Position numbers and translations under genes: made by a program
Part shown: one piece after another, positions 22,416 to 34,300 of the stretch
Layout: every line of letters starts with the position of its first letter
Position numbering within the stretch: the first letter of the stretch is position 1
The notes under the pieces: model-generated
Told to the model about the DNA's origin: nothing
The model's input: only the letters and a program-made list of their open reading frames with translations
The model's database searches: none
From: Obelidium mucronatum
Taxonomy: Eukaryota > Chytridiomycota > Chytridiomycetes > Chytridiales > Chytriomycetaceae
Assembly (NCBI GenBank): GCA_025765595.1
Contig: JAIVFH010000127.1
Span: 24,370-88,369, forward strand
Direction: 5' to 3'
DNA: 64,000 nt

Positions 22416-24553
22416 ATGAACGCATCTTCTCTGAATGTCCGGATTTTAAACGGCTCTGCATTTCTCGCGAATGACGTGCTTCGATGCTTGAAGCGCCTTT
22501 CTGGCGGCGAGGTTACGATCGGGTTTGATACTGAAGGACACAGAATTGCACGCATCGAAACTCAGGAAGGAATTGACTACCTTCGGGGTGAGAATGTCAT
22601 TTTATTTACTTTGAAACTCAGTCCAGTCATATTAATTAAGATTGCATGGTGACAGAGGCGTTCCGCGCGAAGTCTGTGAGAATTGGTGGCGTTGCCCTTA
22701 AACTCCAGTTCCCAGGTACAGAATGATTGCTGGAATCTAATTCATTACTGACGCCAAGTGTGCCAATAAAAAGCGCGTGCTACTGAAGCCTCAGTTGCCA
22801 CTCTTGCTCCTGCTCCCGCTGCCGAACCGTCTCTTGCCTCTCCCAACCAAGACGCGTCTCAATCGGGTGAAAAACGCAATCGCGTACCATGTGAGTAATT
22901 ATTGGTTTTATCTCTTGCCATTCAGCGAACGTCGTTTCCTCTTATATTTAAACCATTCAGCATCGCCCTCGGAAGCAGCCACCAAACCTCCCCTCAAGTC
23001 TACGAAAACTCTCCACCAAACCGTTCAAGGCGGCGGACCAAGCGGTTGGGTTGAGCCTATTATTGATGAACTTGAGGATAAAGACTCCGGTAAGCAAGAC
23101 GATATTTTAACTGAAATGTGGTTCCGACATTGACTAATGCTCTTTTCGATTCCAGGATCTTCCATCGATAATCCAAGTTCTGCAGTTACCGATGCTACTT
23201 TTCAACAAGGATTCGCTCAGAGCCAACAGTCCGCAAAAGCCGCAGAGGCATCCAAGCAACTTGAGATAATGACCCAAACTGGCGAATGTCTCACTACCGA
23301 ACTGGATGATCTCGCCACCGCTTTCAGCCAAGCTGACCGCCGATTTCGATATATCGAGGAAGCAAGTACACGATTTGAAACTGAGAAATGACGAGTTGGA
23401 AGACCAAGCTAAAAAATCCACCTCGATCTGGGAACATGAGAAGGCGGAATTGGAGGCTGAGCTGACGGCGCTTCAGAACTCAAAGGGATTGGAAATCGAA
23501 AGCCTTGAAAATCAAACGAAAGAGCTTTCAAGCGCTCTCGCAGTTGTTACAGCGAAAAGAGATTCTCTCTTGGAAAAACAACTGGAAGCGGTCCGAACCA
23601 CGGCTGATATTGAAGTCGACACAGCAATTTGTGCCTGTCCCTCCTGTCGTATTGGGGGTTCCTCCAGACGCAATCCATCCAATCCTCACTCTGGATGACA
23701 AAGTAAGCATGATTCAATATGTCGAGGGTTTGCATCCAACATTGACTATGATTCATTTTATCAGAAGGATGCATCCGCGACATATAGAAAAGTCCGTCTC
23801 ACAGTCACTGGTATGAGCGGCCAGAAGCAAAAGGAAAGGATAGCTGCAATCAGCAGCATCCACTGCATTGACGATTTCCTCTACGACCTCATGGTGAAAG
23901 CTGTTTACAGAGGGTATATTATTTGCCGAGTTGATCGCCTCCGTGACGTTGCCCACTTTGCCCACAAAATTGGTCTTCAAGAGCTCGTGAATCAGTGCCT
24001 GGAGTATTGCATCAAGTTTGGCACTGCAGACTGGTACTCTATCGGACTCTACTTCTTCTGCAAAACAGTAGGCGGGCAGAAATACTGTGGACAAGTGGCC
24101 GGTCTCTGTGCGCGTGGATTGACAACCCTGTTTGAAGCTTGGGAAAAGCCAATGTTCAGCGACCTCTGTCCGCTTGACATGGGAAAAGCAAACCTGAAGG
24201 AGGCAGGCTTACATGAAATTGTAGAGTTCGCGAATCACAAGGAGTTTTCAGTTCGCCATCGCTGGATCATCCTGATTGCCTGGGTGAAGGCTCAACAAAA
24301 TTTACCAGAGGTGCATGCGAGGGGTGGAACGCAAGGAATGAATGAATTGGCTGCAGCAGAGATTCTCAAGGGTGTTTGGGCCTCAGTGGGGAAGTCCTTG
24401 GCAGAGGCTCCTGAGCCGGACCGTTTCTTCATTGAGCAAGTTGCGCCATATCTCCAGTTGATTCCACCAGGTCCAGGGGGTCGAAACAGAGGGGTGGTGG
24501 CGGAAAAATGTGCTCGTGCTTTCGACAGACAGGCCGCCGCCGCGGCGTTGTGA
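22416..24553 (+). CDS. Coiled-coil protein with BTB/BACK-like C-terminus, copy B
   Basis: The better-preserved member of the pair. Starting at 22416, exons give SGGEVTIGFDTEGHRIARIE; then AKSVRIGGVALKLQFP (22660-22715); an Ala/Pro-rich linker (from 22773); a segment with TKTLHQTVQGGGPSGWVEP; a coiled coil around 23310-23580 (LTADFDISRKQVHDLKLRND onward); and PVPPVVLGVPPDAIHPILTL. An intron at 23703-23763 leads to the C-terminal domain, DASATYRKVRLTVTG to 24553. A BTB/BACK-like region (DFLYDLMVKAVYRGYIICRV, then LQELVNQCLEYC) is followed by a helical tail with EPDRFFIEQVAPYL, shared with copy A. A frame change near 23330 suggests a small intron or indel. Function unknown. I see no known enzyme motif. 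Confidence 0.6.
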
Positions 24554-25561
24554 TTTGTGGATTCTTGTTGTGGGTTTTGCATATTTTTTTTTGGTGGGCA
24601 CAATTGTCACCACGTGTAACCGCTTTCGTTTCATAACTTATCATTATCAGTATCCTTTTTTTGCAGATTGTAAATAAGAAATTCATTTATCATTATTAAT
24701 TAAAAGACTTACTTTTGAAGGATGCAATTGTGTTGATTTAACTTGATGTAGCTGTACCAAAATACCACATAGGAAAGAACACGTAAATGCGTGCGGTATC
24801 AGAATACCATAGCAGATGCCGATGCAGTAACGATAGCAAAGCAACAAGACGTATATGCGTGCATTGAGTTCCATTTCGAGGCGGATGATTCCGAACCGAT
24901 GTCGGCAGCGGATCAATAAGGAGCGGCCAAATGCGAGTAGCGCCAAAAACAAAAGCGGTCATAATGAAAAAGACGTCTTTTATGGAACGGAGCTAAGGGA
25001 ATAATTTGTGGTTAAATAGGTACAACAGCCTGATGCGAAACGAAAAACGAAAAACATACACAACAAATACGCTATGTGTTTGAGGTGGGAATAAGGAGAG
25101 ACCGGAAAAGATTTAATTATTGATAGATAGTAGTCGAAATTGTGCTCAGCAATGTAGTTGTTGCATTTCGGTTTAGGGGTAACAAGCTGTGTTGGTTTTT
25201 AAACCAACAAACGAAAAACTAACCAAGCATAAAGTGTATCCGAAACACTTAGGAAGAATGAGGCGGCGTCCTTAGGCGGTTTGGATGGTACTCATCTACA
25301 TCCTTGGGTTCTCAAGGATGCGACTTTGCAACACATGGTTTTTTTCGATTTTCGGACAAATTCCACCATCCAAAAGACAGAGTTCGCAGTCCTACCAAGA
25401 CTGAAAATCCGTCATCCCTAACTATCATTGCGTGAATTTACAGCTTCTATAACCACAAAATAAATCTATATTTCCAAAAACCAGAAAAATAAAAAAGAAG
25501 ACTATTATATTAAAAGCGTAAGAGAACTTTAAAAAAAAAAAGACTACAGAAAGGCCAAAAC
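24554..25561. other. Duplicated flank and intergenic stretch
   Basis: 24554-25300 matches the flank of copy A at 7989-8740. 25300-25561 is AT-rich and lies beyond the 3' end of the PH-domain gene. No open frame here is conserved between the two flanks. No RNA gene was recognised. Confidence 0.5.
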
Positions 25562-28500
25562 TTATTTGGTCGACTTTGACCTCCCAAACAAGGGAAACAT
25601 TTTCCGCTTCTCAGGTTTCGCAGCCACAGCTGCAGTTCCATCATACGGTTTGACCGCATTAACACTCGCCGCAAGTCCTACCCCAACTTTCCCCAACACA
25701 ACTGGAGACGCAGCCCGACTGGCACCCTAAATTCACACTCCTACTCCCACCACCACCTCCATTCACCATCGGCGACGCAGGTCGACTCATTGTCGTCGTC
25801 ACACCCGCAGTATAACTCCTCGTCCCCGGATTCAAAATAGGGCTCCCTGCACGCACACCCGCACTCATGGTCCTCGCCATCGGAACACCCACTCGATACT
25901 GCTGGTCCAAAGACACACCAGCAGAGGGCGACCCCACACGGTGAGACGACAAGTTTCCAGGCGAAGACCCCCCGCGTTGCATTGATTCGCCGTAACTACC
26001 GCTCAATTTTTGTTGACTTCTTCGTGTGAGTACGGGCGGGATGAATTCTTCCTCGTCAATGTTTTGGAATTGGTTTGTACTGCGTTTCCGGCCGAGGAGG
26101 TTATATGGGTCCAGGATATCTGAGGAGTTGTTGGAGGAGCGGCGGTCGCGTTCGGTTCGCGACATTTCGGGGTATGGGTGCAGGGGCTCCTTGTGCTGCA
26201 AATTGCCGTTGTGTGCCGCTATTGTTGTTGTTTTGGGCCGAGTTGGAGCTGGATGCGACAGAGTATTTTCGACCGTTTCCGCTGTTGTTTTGGGAACCGC
26301 CGATTCCACTGTCGGCACTATATCCAGGGAATGGCGGGCCGTTGTTGTTGTTCGTGTTGTAACCGTTTGTGGTATTATGCATTGAACCGCCGCTGCCGCC
26401 CGTATCTCCGGTTTGGATTGATAATCGTCGGTTGTCGTTCTGCGCCGCTTGTAGTTCAGCCGTTATTTCTTGTTGTAATTGGAGTTGTTGGGCAACAGCA
26501 GCCATGAGTGCCTTCTGTTGAGCCAACAATTTTTGCTGCTTTTGAAGTTGAATTCGAAATGTCTTCTTGTGTGAGAATCGATTGTTGGCGGCGCATGCTT
26601 TGGGAATAATAGTTTGGTGTGACTGGTCGCGATTCCTAGAAAGAAAAATAGGGTGTCAGCCAAACGCTTGTCAGACATAAAAAAACAGTAAACTCACAGA
26701 TTGCGTGAATGTATGAATACTAACTGACGCACTGGGTCGCGGTTGAGCCTCCTAGAACAAGCCACCAAATATTAGCAATTGACAACTTTAAGGGACAAGA
26801 GAAATAAAGAGGAAGTAAAAAAAACCCCAAACCAATTGCTTCAAAGACTCCACAAATCCTTGCATCGCATCCACCCAACGATCCCGATCCTCATTCTTAC
26901 TCGCCAAAAAGTAGAAATACTCTTTCCGCAACAACCCATTATCCAACTCCTTCACTTTCACAACTTTAAATGTCGGTTTCCCACGGAAACACATTGGCAA
27001 CACCGCCTTGGTTCCCAATACTTTCAACTTCAGTTCGATGGTTTAATTCAATGAATCCAACCACTTGCTCGGTTCTTCCGGCTCCTTTCCCGGTTTTGAC
27101 GTAGTAGAGGCCCGCGTTTACGAGGGGAAAGGACAAGCACGATTTCTTGCCATGCGTTGAACATTTTGCTGGTATGCAGTTTGAGTTGACCGCTGATGGC
27201 ATCTGGGTCATCTTCGCTGTTGAGGAGAGAGGAGTTTGCAGCAGGATTATACGATGGACTGTGCAGTATTGATGGATCTTGACAGTGTCTGGAAATGCGG
27301 AGCGGGACTGCTCATAGATGGTGCTGTAGGAGTAGTTGACCGTTTCGAAAAGAATGATGGAGAGTTGGGTCCGCGGCTGGAACTGGAGACTGAAGGTCGG
27401 GGGATATCTGCGGGCGCTTGAGGTGGTGGTGTTGATACATTTCTTTTGACTGTTGGCCGCTGAACAACTACGGAAGGCAGATCGGTGCTTGCTCGACCGC
27501 TAGATCGGCTTCCTGTGCTACCGGGTGGCGAAGGAAAAAGAGAGAGGCCGGTTCGTTTCACAGTTCCAGTGTTTCGAGTTGGTGATGTTTGACTTCGAGG
27601 TGATGTTTGAATTTGTGGACTGGTTGGAGGCGATACAGACGCTGATGGATGAGGCATGGCTGTAGCATACCGACTCTCCCGAGAATCCAATCTAGCTGAC
27701 GATAATTCCAGCGGCTTTTTTGCAACAGGCGCCAAGTTTGACAATTCCGAGGTCAAGTCTTCAGTGACATCTTCTTCTTCACGAACAGAGTCCATTCTTT
27801 CCATTCGTTCGTCCACAGCAATTTCTGAAGCAGTGTACACACTTGCGCGGTCTAAATGCCGTACCAAATGTGCTGGATGTCTTGCCGCTGATGTTTGTGT
27901 GGCCAAATCAGGATCGCTATTTCGTGATGTAGTTCGCTCCAATGTGTCGTACTGTATGTTGGATGTGGTTTAGTTGATTTAGTTATCAGTCGCCGAAGTA
28001 CTGAATAAAAAGATTCACAGCCTTAGCCGAAGTACTGATAAAAAGATGTTCACAGCCTTCGGCTGTATGCCATCGCCTACGGCGATTAAAACCAAGTCAC
28101 AGTCTTTGGCTGTATAGACAATTCACAGCCTTCGGCTGTATACCATCGCCTTCGGCGATTTGATTCCCAACTCACAGTAGTAACAACCTCATCATCCCCT
28201 ACATCTTCATCTTCATCTTCATCAAAGCCCCAACCATTCCCAACCAACTCAGTAGAAGAAATATCATCAAAAGAAGAAGTTCGACTAGGACGATCGGATA
28301 AACCATCAGCTGATAAACCATCATCGGAACCCCCAGCAGTTCCAAACATGCTAATTTCCGACATTACAGTATCCAATTCCAAAATCAATTTGGATGCATT
28401 CATTGTAGAAGCATGTTTCCGAATGGAATCGACTTTTTTCACAGTCATTCTTCGATTCATGAGGGCACGGGACATTTGGAGAGTAGGAGGACGGTATTCG

Positions 28501-29328
28501 ACTTCAGCGGCGGTGGATGATATCAGCGGATAGAGAGGGAGATGTTGGAGACTGTAGTAGGGATTTGGGAGGGTCTGCGTGGCGGGTCGTGGATATCCGT
28601 AAAAACAGAGGGTTGTGGTTTTTGGATAATGATATCCGGGGGGCTGAGGGGAGGCCGACACGGACCGCTCTGGCAGCACGGGCGGCTCGGCCGAGTCTGA
28701 GCGCAGCGGCACCGCAAAGCGCGGAATGACATGGCGCTGGAATGGGCGCTGGCGGCTTCCTGTCGGCGGCCTCGAAGTAGTCGTCGATCAGATCGAACTC
28801 GTCGTCCGCCGCCTTCGCCGTCACGATCGCCTTCGCCAGCGCATCGACGTCGGCGGCTTCGTTCGAGCGCATCGAGCGCAGCGCCTTGGACAGCATTGCG
28901 CTCTGGCGGATCGACAGGCGCGGCGACACGAGCGCCGCCGGGCGCAGCGGCGGCGACAGGCTCGGCGGGCTCCTAGGCGTCCTAAGAACCACGTCCGGGC
29001 TTCTAAGAACGACGTCCGGGCTCTTTGCGCGGCTCTCCCACGCGCCAATCAGCGAGCGCACGCCCGCAGCCGTCGACGCGCTCGCGCTCGACTCGCCGCT
29101 CGGTCGCCGCGGGAACAGGACGCTCGCGTGCTGCTGCAGCGTCTGCGCGACCCGCAGCGCCTCAATGTCGTCTTCGTCCCACACCGTCGCCGTCGCCGCC
29201 GCGTCGTGTCCGGACGCTTCGGACGCTTCGGACACGGCGTGGATCGCCGGCGCTGAGAGCTTGCGCGCGCCGGGCGGCCGCGCCGTGAGCACGTCGAGCT
29301 CGGCCTGGCTCAAGCGGCGAGAACTCAT
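25562..29328 (-). CDS. PH-domain protein, Ser/Pro/Gln-rich
   Basis: The full copy of the gene partly duplicated at 8.7-10.5 kb. The GC-rich first exon starts at 29328 (SSRRLSQAELDVLTARPPGA). It continues through a Pro-rich part and NASKLILELDTVMSEISMFG, then an intron with TTCG palindromes (about 28176-27955). Next are a Ser/Pro-rich exon from YDTLERTTSRNSDPD and a PH domain (about 27210-26830: GQLKLHTSKMFNAWQEIVLV, LPMCFRGKPTFKVV, RKEYFYFLASKNEDRDRWVD with the conserved Trp). A Gln-rich helix follows (26560-26430), then a Ser/Pro/Gly tail ending RKMFPLFGRSKSTK. Such proteins are usually lipid-binding or polarity adaptors. The frame changes near 28725, 28540, 27140, 27040, 26555, 26170 and 25735; several lie in homopolymers. 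This is either poor sequence or a decaying gene. Confidence 0.65.
28010..28165. repeat. Smaller cluster of CCTTCGG palindromes in the intact PH gene
   Basis: About six hairpins of the same types as at 9600-10027, for example ACAGCCTTCGGCTGT then CATCGCCTTCGGCGATT near 28125-28160. They lie in the homologous intron of the intact gene. On the minus strand the intron runs from GTGAGTTGGG to ...CATACAG. Confidence 0.85.
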
Positions 29329-29639
29329 TTCACGCCAATTTAATCAAAATTTTTTTCAAATATCGAAATACTGAAATAAAAGCTAATAAAAGTAAATAAA
29401 AATAGATGATATCCCTCGCGGTACAAGCTGAGTGCTGATAACAAGACTGTGAACACTTTCAAAATTAAAGAAAATGTATTCAGGCATTCATACAAAAAAG
29501 AAAAAGAAAAAAAAGATGCAGAGTCACTAAGCACTAAGGGGGGTTGAAATGGAATCTTCAAGAAAGAAAAGTGATTTTTTATATAGTTCACTGGATAGCT
29601 GATAGCGTATTCTAAGGATATTTTTTGGGACGATGGTTA

Positions 29640-31055
29640 AGAGCCCAAATGTGTTGAGTGCAGGTTTCCCTCAAACATTTGGCAGAGTTACTCACCGATT
29701 TCCAACGTGTCTTTGCAAGGAACGGGGAAGGGGACTTGAAAATCATCAATCAGCTGAGATGCAAACTTTTGGAAAACAAAAAAAAAGAAAGCCAAGTCAG
29801 AGCTGGTTTGAAAAAAATAAAATTAATTTAAATATTACTAACTTCGTTCAAAGTCTGATTGTGCTGGTGCTGGTTCATCTTCTTTTCTCTCTTGAGGCGC
29901 CATATCTCTAACCGTGCTTTGATGGTTTCGTTGAGGAGATACTAGACATATATATAGTTTAGTTAAGAACCGCTAAAAATTGGTTTACATCAACTTTGGC
30001 CTTTTCATTGATCAATTCTCTTTCCAAGAAACCTTGGAAATTGTCGGATTTCTGTGGCATATATTGGTTACCATGACTGCGCCAATTAAAGATAACCAAC
30101 GGCAATACTAAACCTTCACGGCGTTCGCTGGCATCTCGCCAGCTTCACTCAATTCTTCACGCTTATTATCGGCGTCCGATGAGTTCTTGCTTTTAACATG
30201 TCTACCATTTGCGTCAAATCCTTCCAAAAAAAAAAAAAGAAAGAAAGAAAAAAAAACCTAATTTTAGTCAAACTAAACTTAACACGTTGACTTTTTTTTA
30301 ATACATTGATAGTGCTTGTTGCTTTGGCGATGGAATCAGCTTCACTCAAAGTAGGACTCTTGCAGCTTTCTTTTCAAAATCATGTTTGTGGACGCCAACT
30401 CAGCCGCTTCCGCTTCTTTAATCTGGAAAGTTTAATTTTTTTCTTTACAATGTAGGTACATAGGGGGCAAACAAGACTCAGGATACCTTCAACAAATCTG
30501 CCATTTCTTGAAAGGCAATTTTTCCAGCAATAATCTGGGGAAAATAAATAAATAAATTTTATGAAAAGTCGGAATATTGTGGAGGTATGCTTTTGTTTAC
30601 CTCCTGTTCCTTTTTTCTAATGGTTTGGTCCATTTTAGACGACAAGTTCTATTTTTTTTGGTTAATTTTTCATTTTGGGTTAACCAAGTGGGCTATTAAA
30701 TGATGTGCAAGTTTGTTTATACCTTATTTTCAACGCGTTCATGGGTTATCGCTGCTTGCAGCGATGAGATCATTCTGACATTCTTGTGAAACTGTGTTTT
30801 GGTAACTTCTTAGCAAAACACATTATTTTGACAAGAGTTAGTATTGCACCTTTATTGATACTTGCTCGTGGAGGCTTCCCTGATCGCGATCGTGGGATGG
30901 AGTTGGAGATCTGAGCATGGAGACGGAGGTGGTGGCATGTCGTTGAGGCACTGGGGCGCCAAGAGAAGCGGCGTAGGTTGAGTGAGAGACCTGAAAACCA
31001 TTTCTGGATCTTTTGGCTGTTTGAGGACGCGTTTGGGGTTGTAGTAGCAGGCATT
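29640..31055 (-). CDS. Coiled-coil protein of many small exons
   Basis: Not recognised as a known family. Exons read on the minus strand: a Ser/Thr/Pro-rich start (about 31015-30858, ending GSLHEQVSIK), RMISSLQAAITHERVENK (30780), NLSSKMDQTIRKKEQE (30640), IIAGKIAFQEMADLLK (30530), IKEAEAAELASTNMILKRKL (30420), SEADSIAKATSTINVLKKSQ (30345), GFDANGRHVKSKNSSDADNK (30220), KSDNFQGFLERELINEKAKV (30050), LLNETIKARLEIWRLKREKK (29935) and ASQLIDDFQVPFPVPCKDTL (29770). Each is bounded by GT/AG and most join in frame. A frame break lies near 30355. The heptad-like Leu/Ile/Lys/Glu pattern suggests a long coiled-coil structural protein. Start and stop are approximate. Confidence 0.55.
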
Positions 31056-31330
31056 TGATCGTGTCTTGTATTTTTTTGGGGGTACTTTTTTTTCGGTTTT
31101 TGGTAAATCTTGAAAGTTGACAATTACTTTTTTTTCCTGTTCACAGGTGAAGTTCTACTTTAACCAGATTCAAGAGTACTGATTTCATGCTGTCGAATTC
31201 GATGCATCCACAATTAATTCTGCATCTATGGAATTAAACCACTTTATATACACACAATCGAGAAAACAAAGACAAAGCTGGAGAAACGAGCTGAAAAAAA
31301 CAAAACCGAAAATGCAACTAATTAATATCC

Positions 31331-34300
31331 TCAACCTTCTTTGTCGTCGTCATCATTGCTCATCACCACCTGCATCCCTCGAGAAGCCAACTCTGCCTCC
31401 ATGGCCAGATTCTTTTCCTTCATCGCCACCAACTGCTCCAACAGCAAACTTACATCATTCTCAAGCTCCATAATTCGTACTTCTTTCGTATCACTTCCCT
31501 TCCTCATTGTCATTCTCCCCATCTTCACTGATTTTGTTTCGCAGACTGTGATTGCGGGGAGCTCGGTTTATTGCATTGGCTATCGAAATTGGTGGCGTTC
31601 CTACAATAGTTGAGTTTTCACTAGTACCAAGTGGAACAGAAGGGGAAACTAGAGGATGCGGCAGCGGTGGCGGAGTGCTAGTGCTTTCAGCTCGACTGCT
31701 TGGAATCACATGAAAACTTCTCCCTCCATCCAACCCTTGATTTATATGATAGCTCCCACTGGTACTACCACAGCTTTCCATGATTGATGACGCAAGTTCT
31801 CCATGCCGTTCGCGAGTTCTCTGCGAGAGTGAAGACGACCTCGTTGATAAAGCCAACGAATGATTTGAATTTGAATGTCGCATTGAATGAAAGGTATCCG
31901 TTGCAGCATTCCCAGAGTACGCAGCTCCATGATGCACTGCTGGTCCTTCAAATGTAGTAGAGACAGGTGACTCCACTAGTTCTTCTGCCGACTTTAAAAT
32001 GGATTCACTGCTACCACCACCTTTTGGTTTCGTCACATTCTTGATCATTCCCCATAACTGAGAAAAAGCATTGACGGCAACGATAGGTTTCGATGCCACT
32101 GCCGCCGCCTCTGCCAAAGAAGTGACTGCATTTTCAGAACTAGTAGTACCGCCAGTGCCTCTGCTACTCTCAGCCTCTTCTGACATGTGAGACTCCCGCG
32201 AGCTGCTCCGACTATCCTGCAACATTTCAATTGCATCTTTTCGATTTGACAGCATCGGAATCGGAATCAACGGCGGTCTGCTACCAGATCTGATTCTACT
32301 GCCCCCAACACTACTGCTGCTCGACCCTGCCGAAGATTCTTCCTCCCCAATCACGTAATCACTTCTTTTACTAGATTCATTCAAAGAATCATCTTGAGAA
32401 GCCGCCAAAGATGGGAATTTATACGCTGGGAGGGATCTCGGCATCAGATTGGAACTCCCAATGCCTGCTGCTGCTGCTGCTGAGATAGAAGACGTGGGAC
32501 TCTTGCCATACATCATCATCATTGCACTCGCCGAAATTGTAGCCGACGACGCCCGCTGTCGAATGAAATGATGCTGATCCGAGACAAAAGATCCACCACC
32601 TGCACCTCCAAGAGAAGGTTTCAAGGTGAAACTTGACGATGAAGGTCTCCTCATTGTGATAAACGAAGAACTCATTGATCCCGAATGATGAGGCGAAGAA
32701 ATGGACATCCCAACAGCACCACCACCCAAGTACAACCCATCGAACAACGGATCCAACAAGATTTCCAACGCGGTAGGTCTAGAAACCGGATCCATTGCTA
32801 AAAGGCGAACAATCATATTCGATACATCCACAGGAATCCCTTTCGCCAAAAAAGAATGAGACAGGGACAGTGGATTCTTTTTGATATCTGTAAGCGACAA
32901 GATGCGTTCCATCTCTGTCCCAAAAGTATGAAACAGTTCAAATAAAAGAATCCCGAGCGAGTAAATGTCGCTTTTGGATGTGTAGACTTGTCTGTCGAGG
33001 AGTTCTGGGGCCATGTAGAAATAAGTTCCTTCATCTGTGCTGGCTTGGATGGATGTTTCTTTGTTTTCGAAATGAGGTGTTGCTGTTGCTGTTGTGGCTG
33101 CGGCCGCGGCTTCGGGGGATATTGCATGTCCTGATAAGCTTTTGGCTAGTCCGAAATCACCAACAAGGACATGCATGTTCTCTTGAATAAAGATCTAATA
33201 AATGAGTTAGGAGGAGAGTTTTTTCTTAGAAAAAAAGGAGGGATCGATTTCCTATTTTCCTTACATTATCTGGTTTGATGTCTCTATGTACCACCTGCTG
33301 TTCATGAATATGAAGCAGGGCTTCAACAACTTGTTTGAATATATGCAAGTTTGTTGACCGCGTTTTCTCTTCTTCATAATCATTATCATCAGTATAGCCA
33401 TCGTATGTTGACGAGTGTGTTGATTCCAGGTCATCCACAGCGAATATGTGTGCCTCTTGGTGAGGACCCACACCTCGTCGAATAGTGTTTCTAGGAGACG
33501 GAGACGGATTTGAGTGAGTTAATCGGCGTTTGTTGAGCATGGTTCTGAGATCCATGTAAGGACAGAGCTTTTGGGGGAAAGGAGTTAATAACAAAGCAGG
33601 AAAAAAACATATAACAAACCTGCATCTGGATATATAAAGTGGCCTTATGTTGCTTCCCTGATTGTTTTGCCCCGGGGCCTGGCAAGGGGGTCTGCTGGTC
33701 CACCTCGAATCCAGCCGAGAACAGCTCCGACGACCCCCCTGTATCATCAAACCGCTCTTCCTCATACTCATCATCTTCAGTAATAGCAGCAGAAGATGAA
33801 GAAGATGTTTTCGATTGGAGTGAGAACTCGGATCCAAACCTCCTTGACGCAATTAACCTGGAAACACGATACGTATCCACATCGCTTTCACAACCACCAC
33901 CGCCAGTTCCTGCAACAATTGTGCTTTCAGTTGAAGCTAACCGCTGACTACGATTCAAATGCGTTGGCAAACTCGCAGATACCATTTGTTTGTTTCCACG
34001 AACAGGTGCTGGCGGTTTTCTGATGGTAACACCACCACCAGCGCCTCTCCCGCCTCTCCACACAAACCTTCGCAAATCTTCTCCATCACTATCCTCACTG
34101 TCATCATCGTCATCCGTAGTCATACTCTGCTTTGAAGACGCTTGCGAAGATCTGTGCGGACGGTTGTTCGACGACCTAGCTGAAGTCGGAGACGCGAATT
34201 CGATCAGATCTTCATCGTTAGTTGTTGATAGTCCACGGCTCAAGGTGGATTGGTTTGTTCGAATGGATAATTGCGACGGTGGTCGATTAAAGAGCGTGTA

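Noticed and set aside
28726..29256. Long plus-strand Arg-rich frames in the GC-rich region
   Set aside because: GC-rich DNA lacks stops in all frames. The minus-strand frame starts with ATG and connects to the PH gene.
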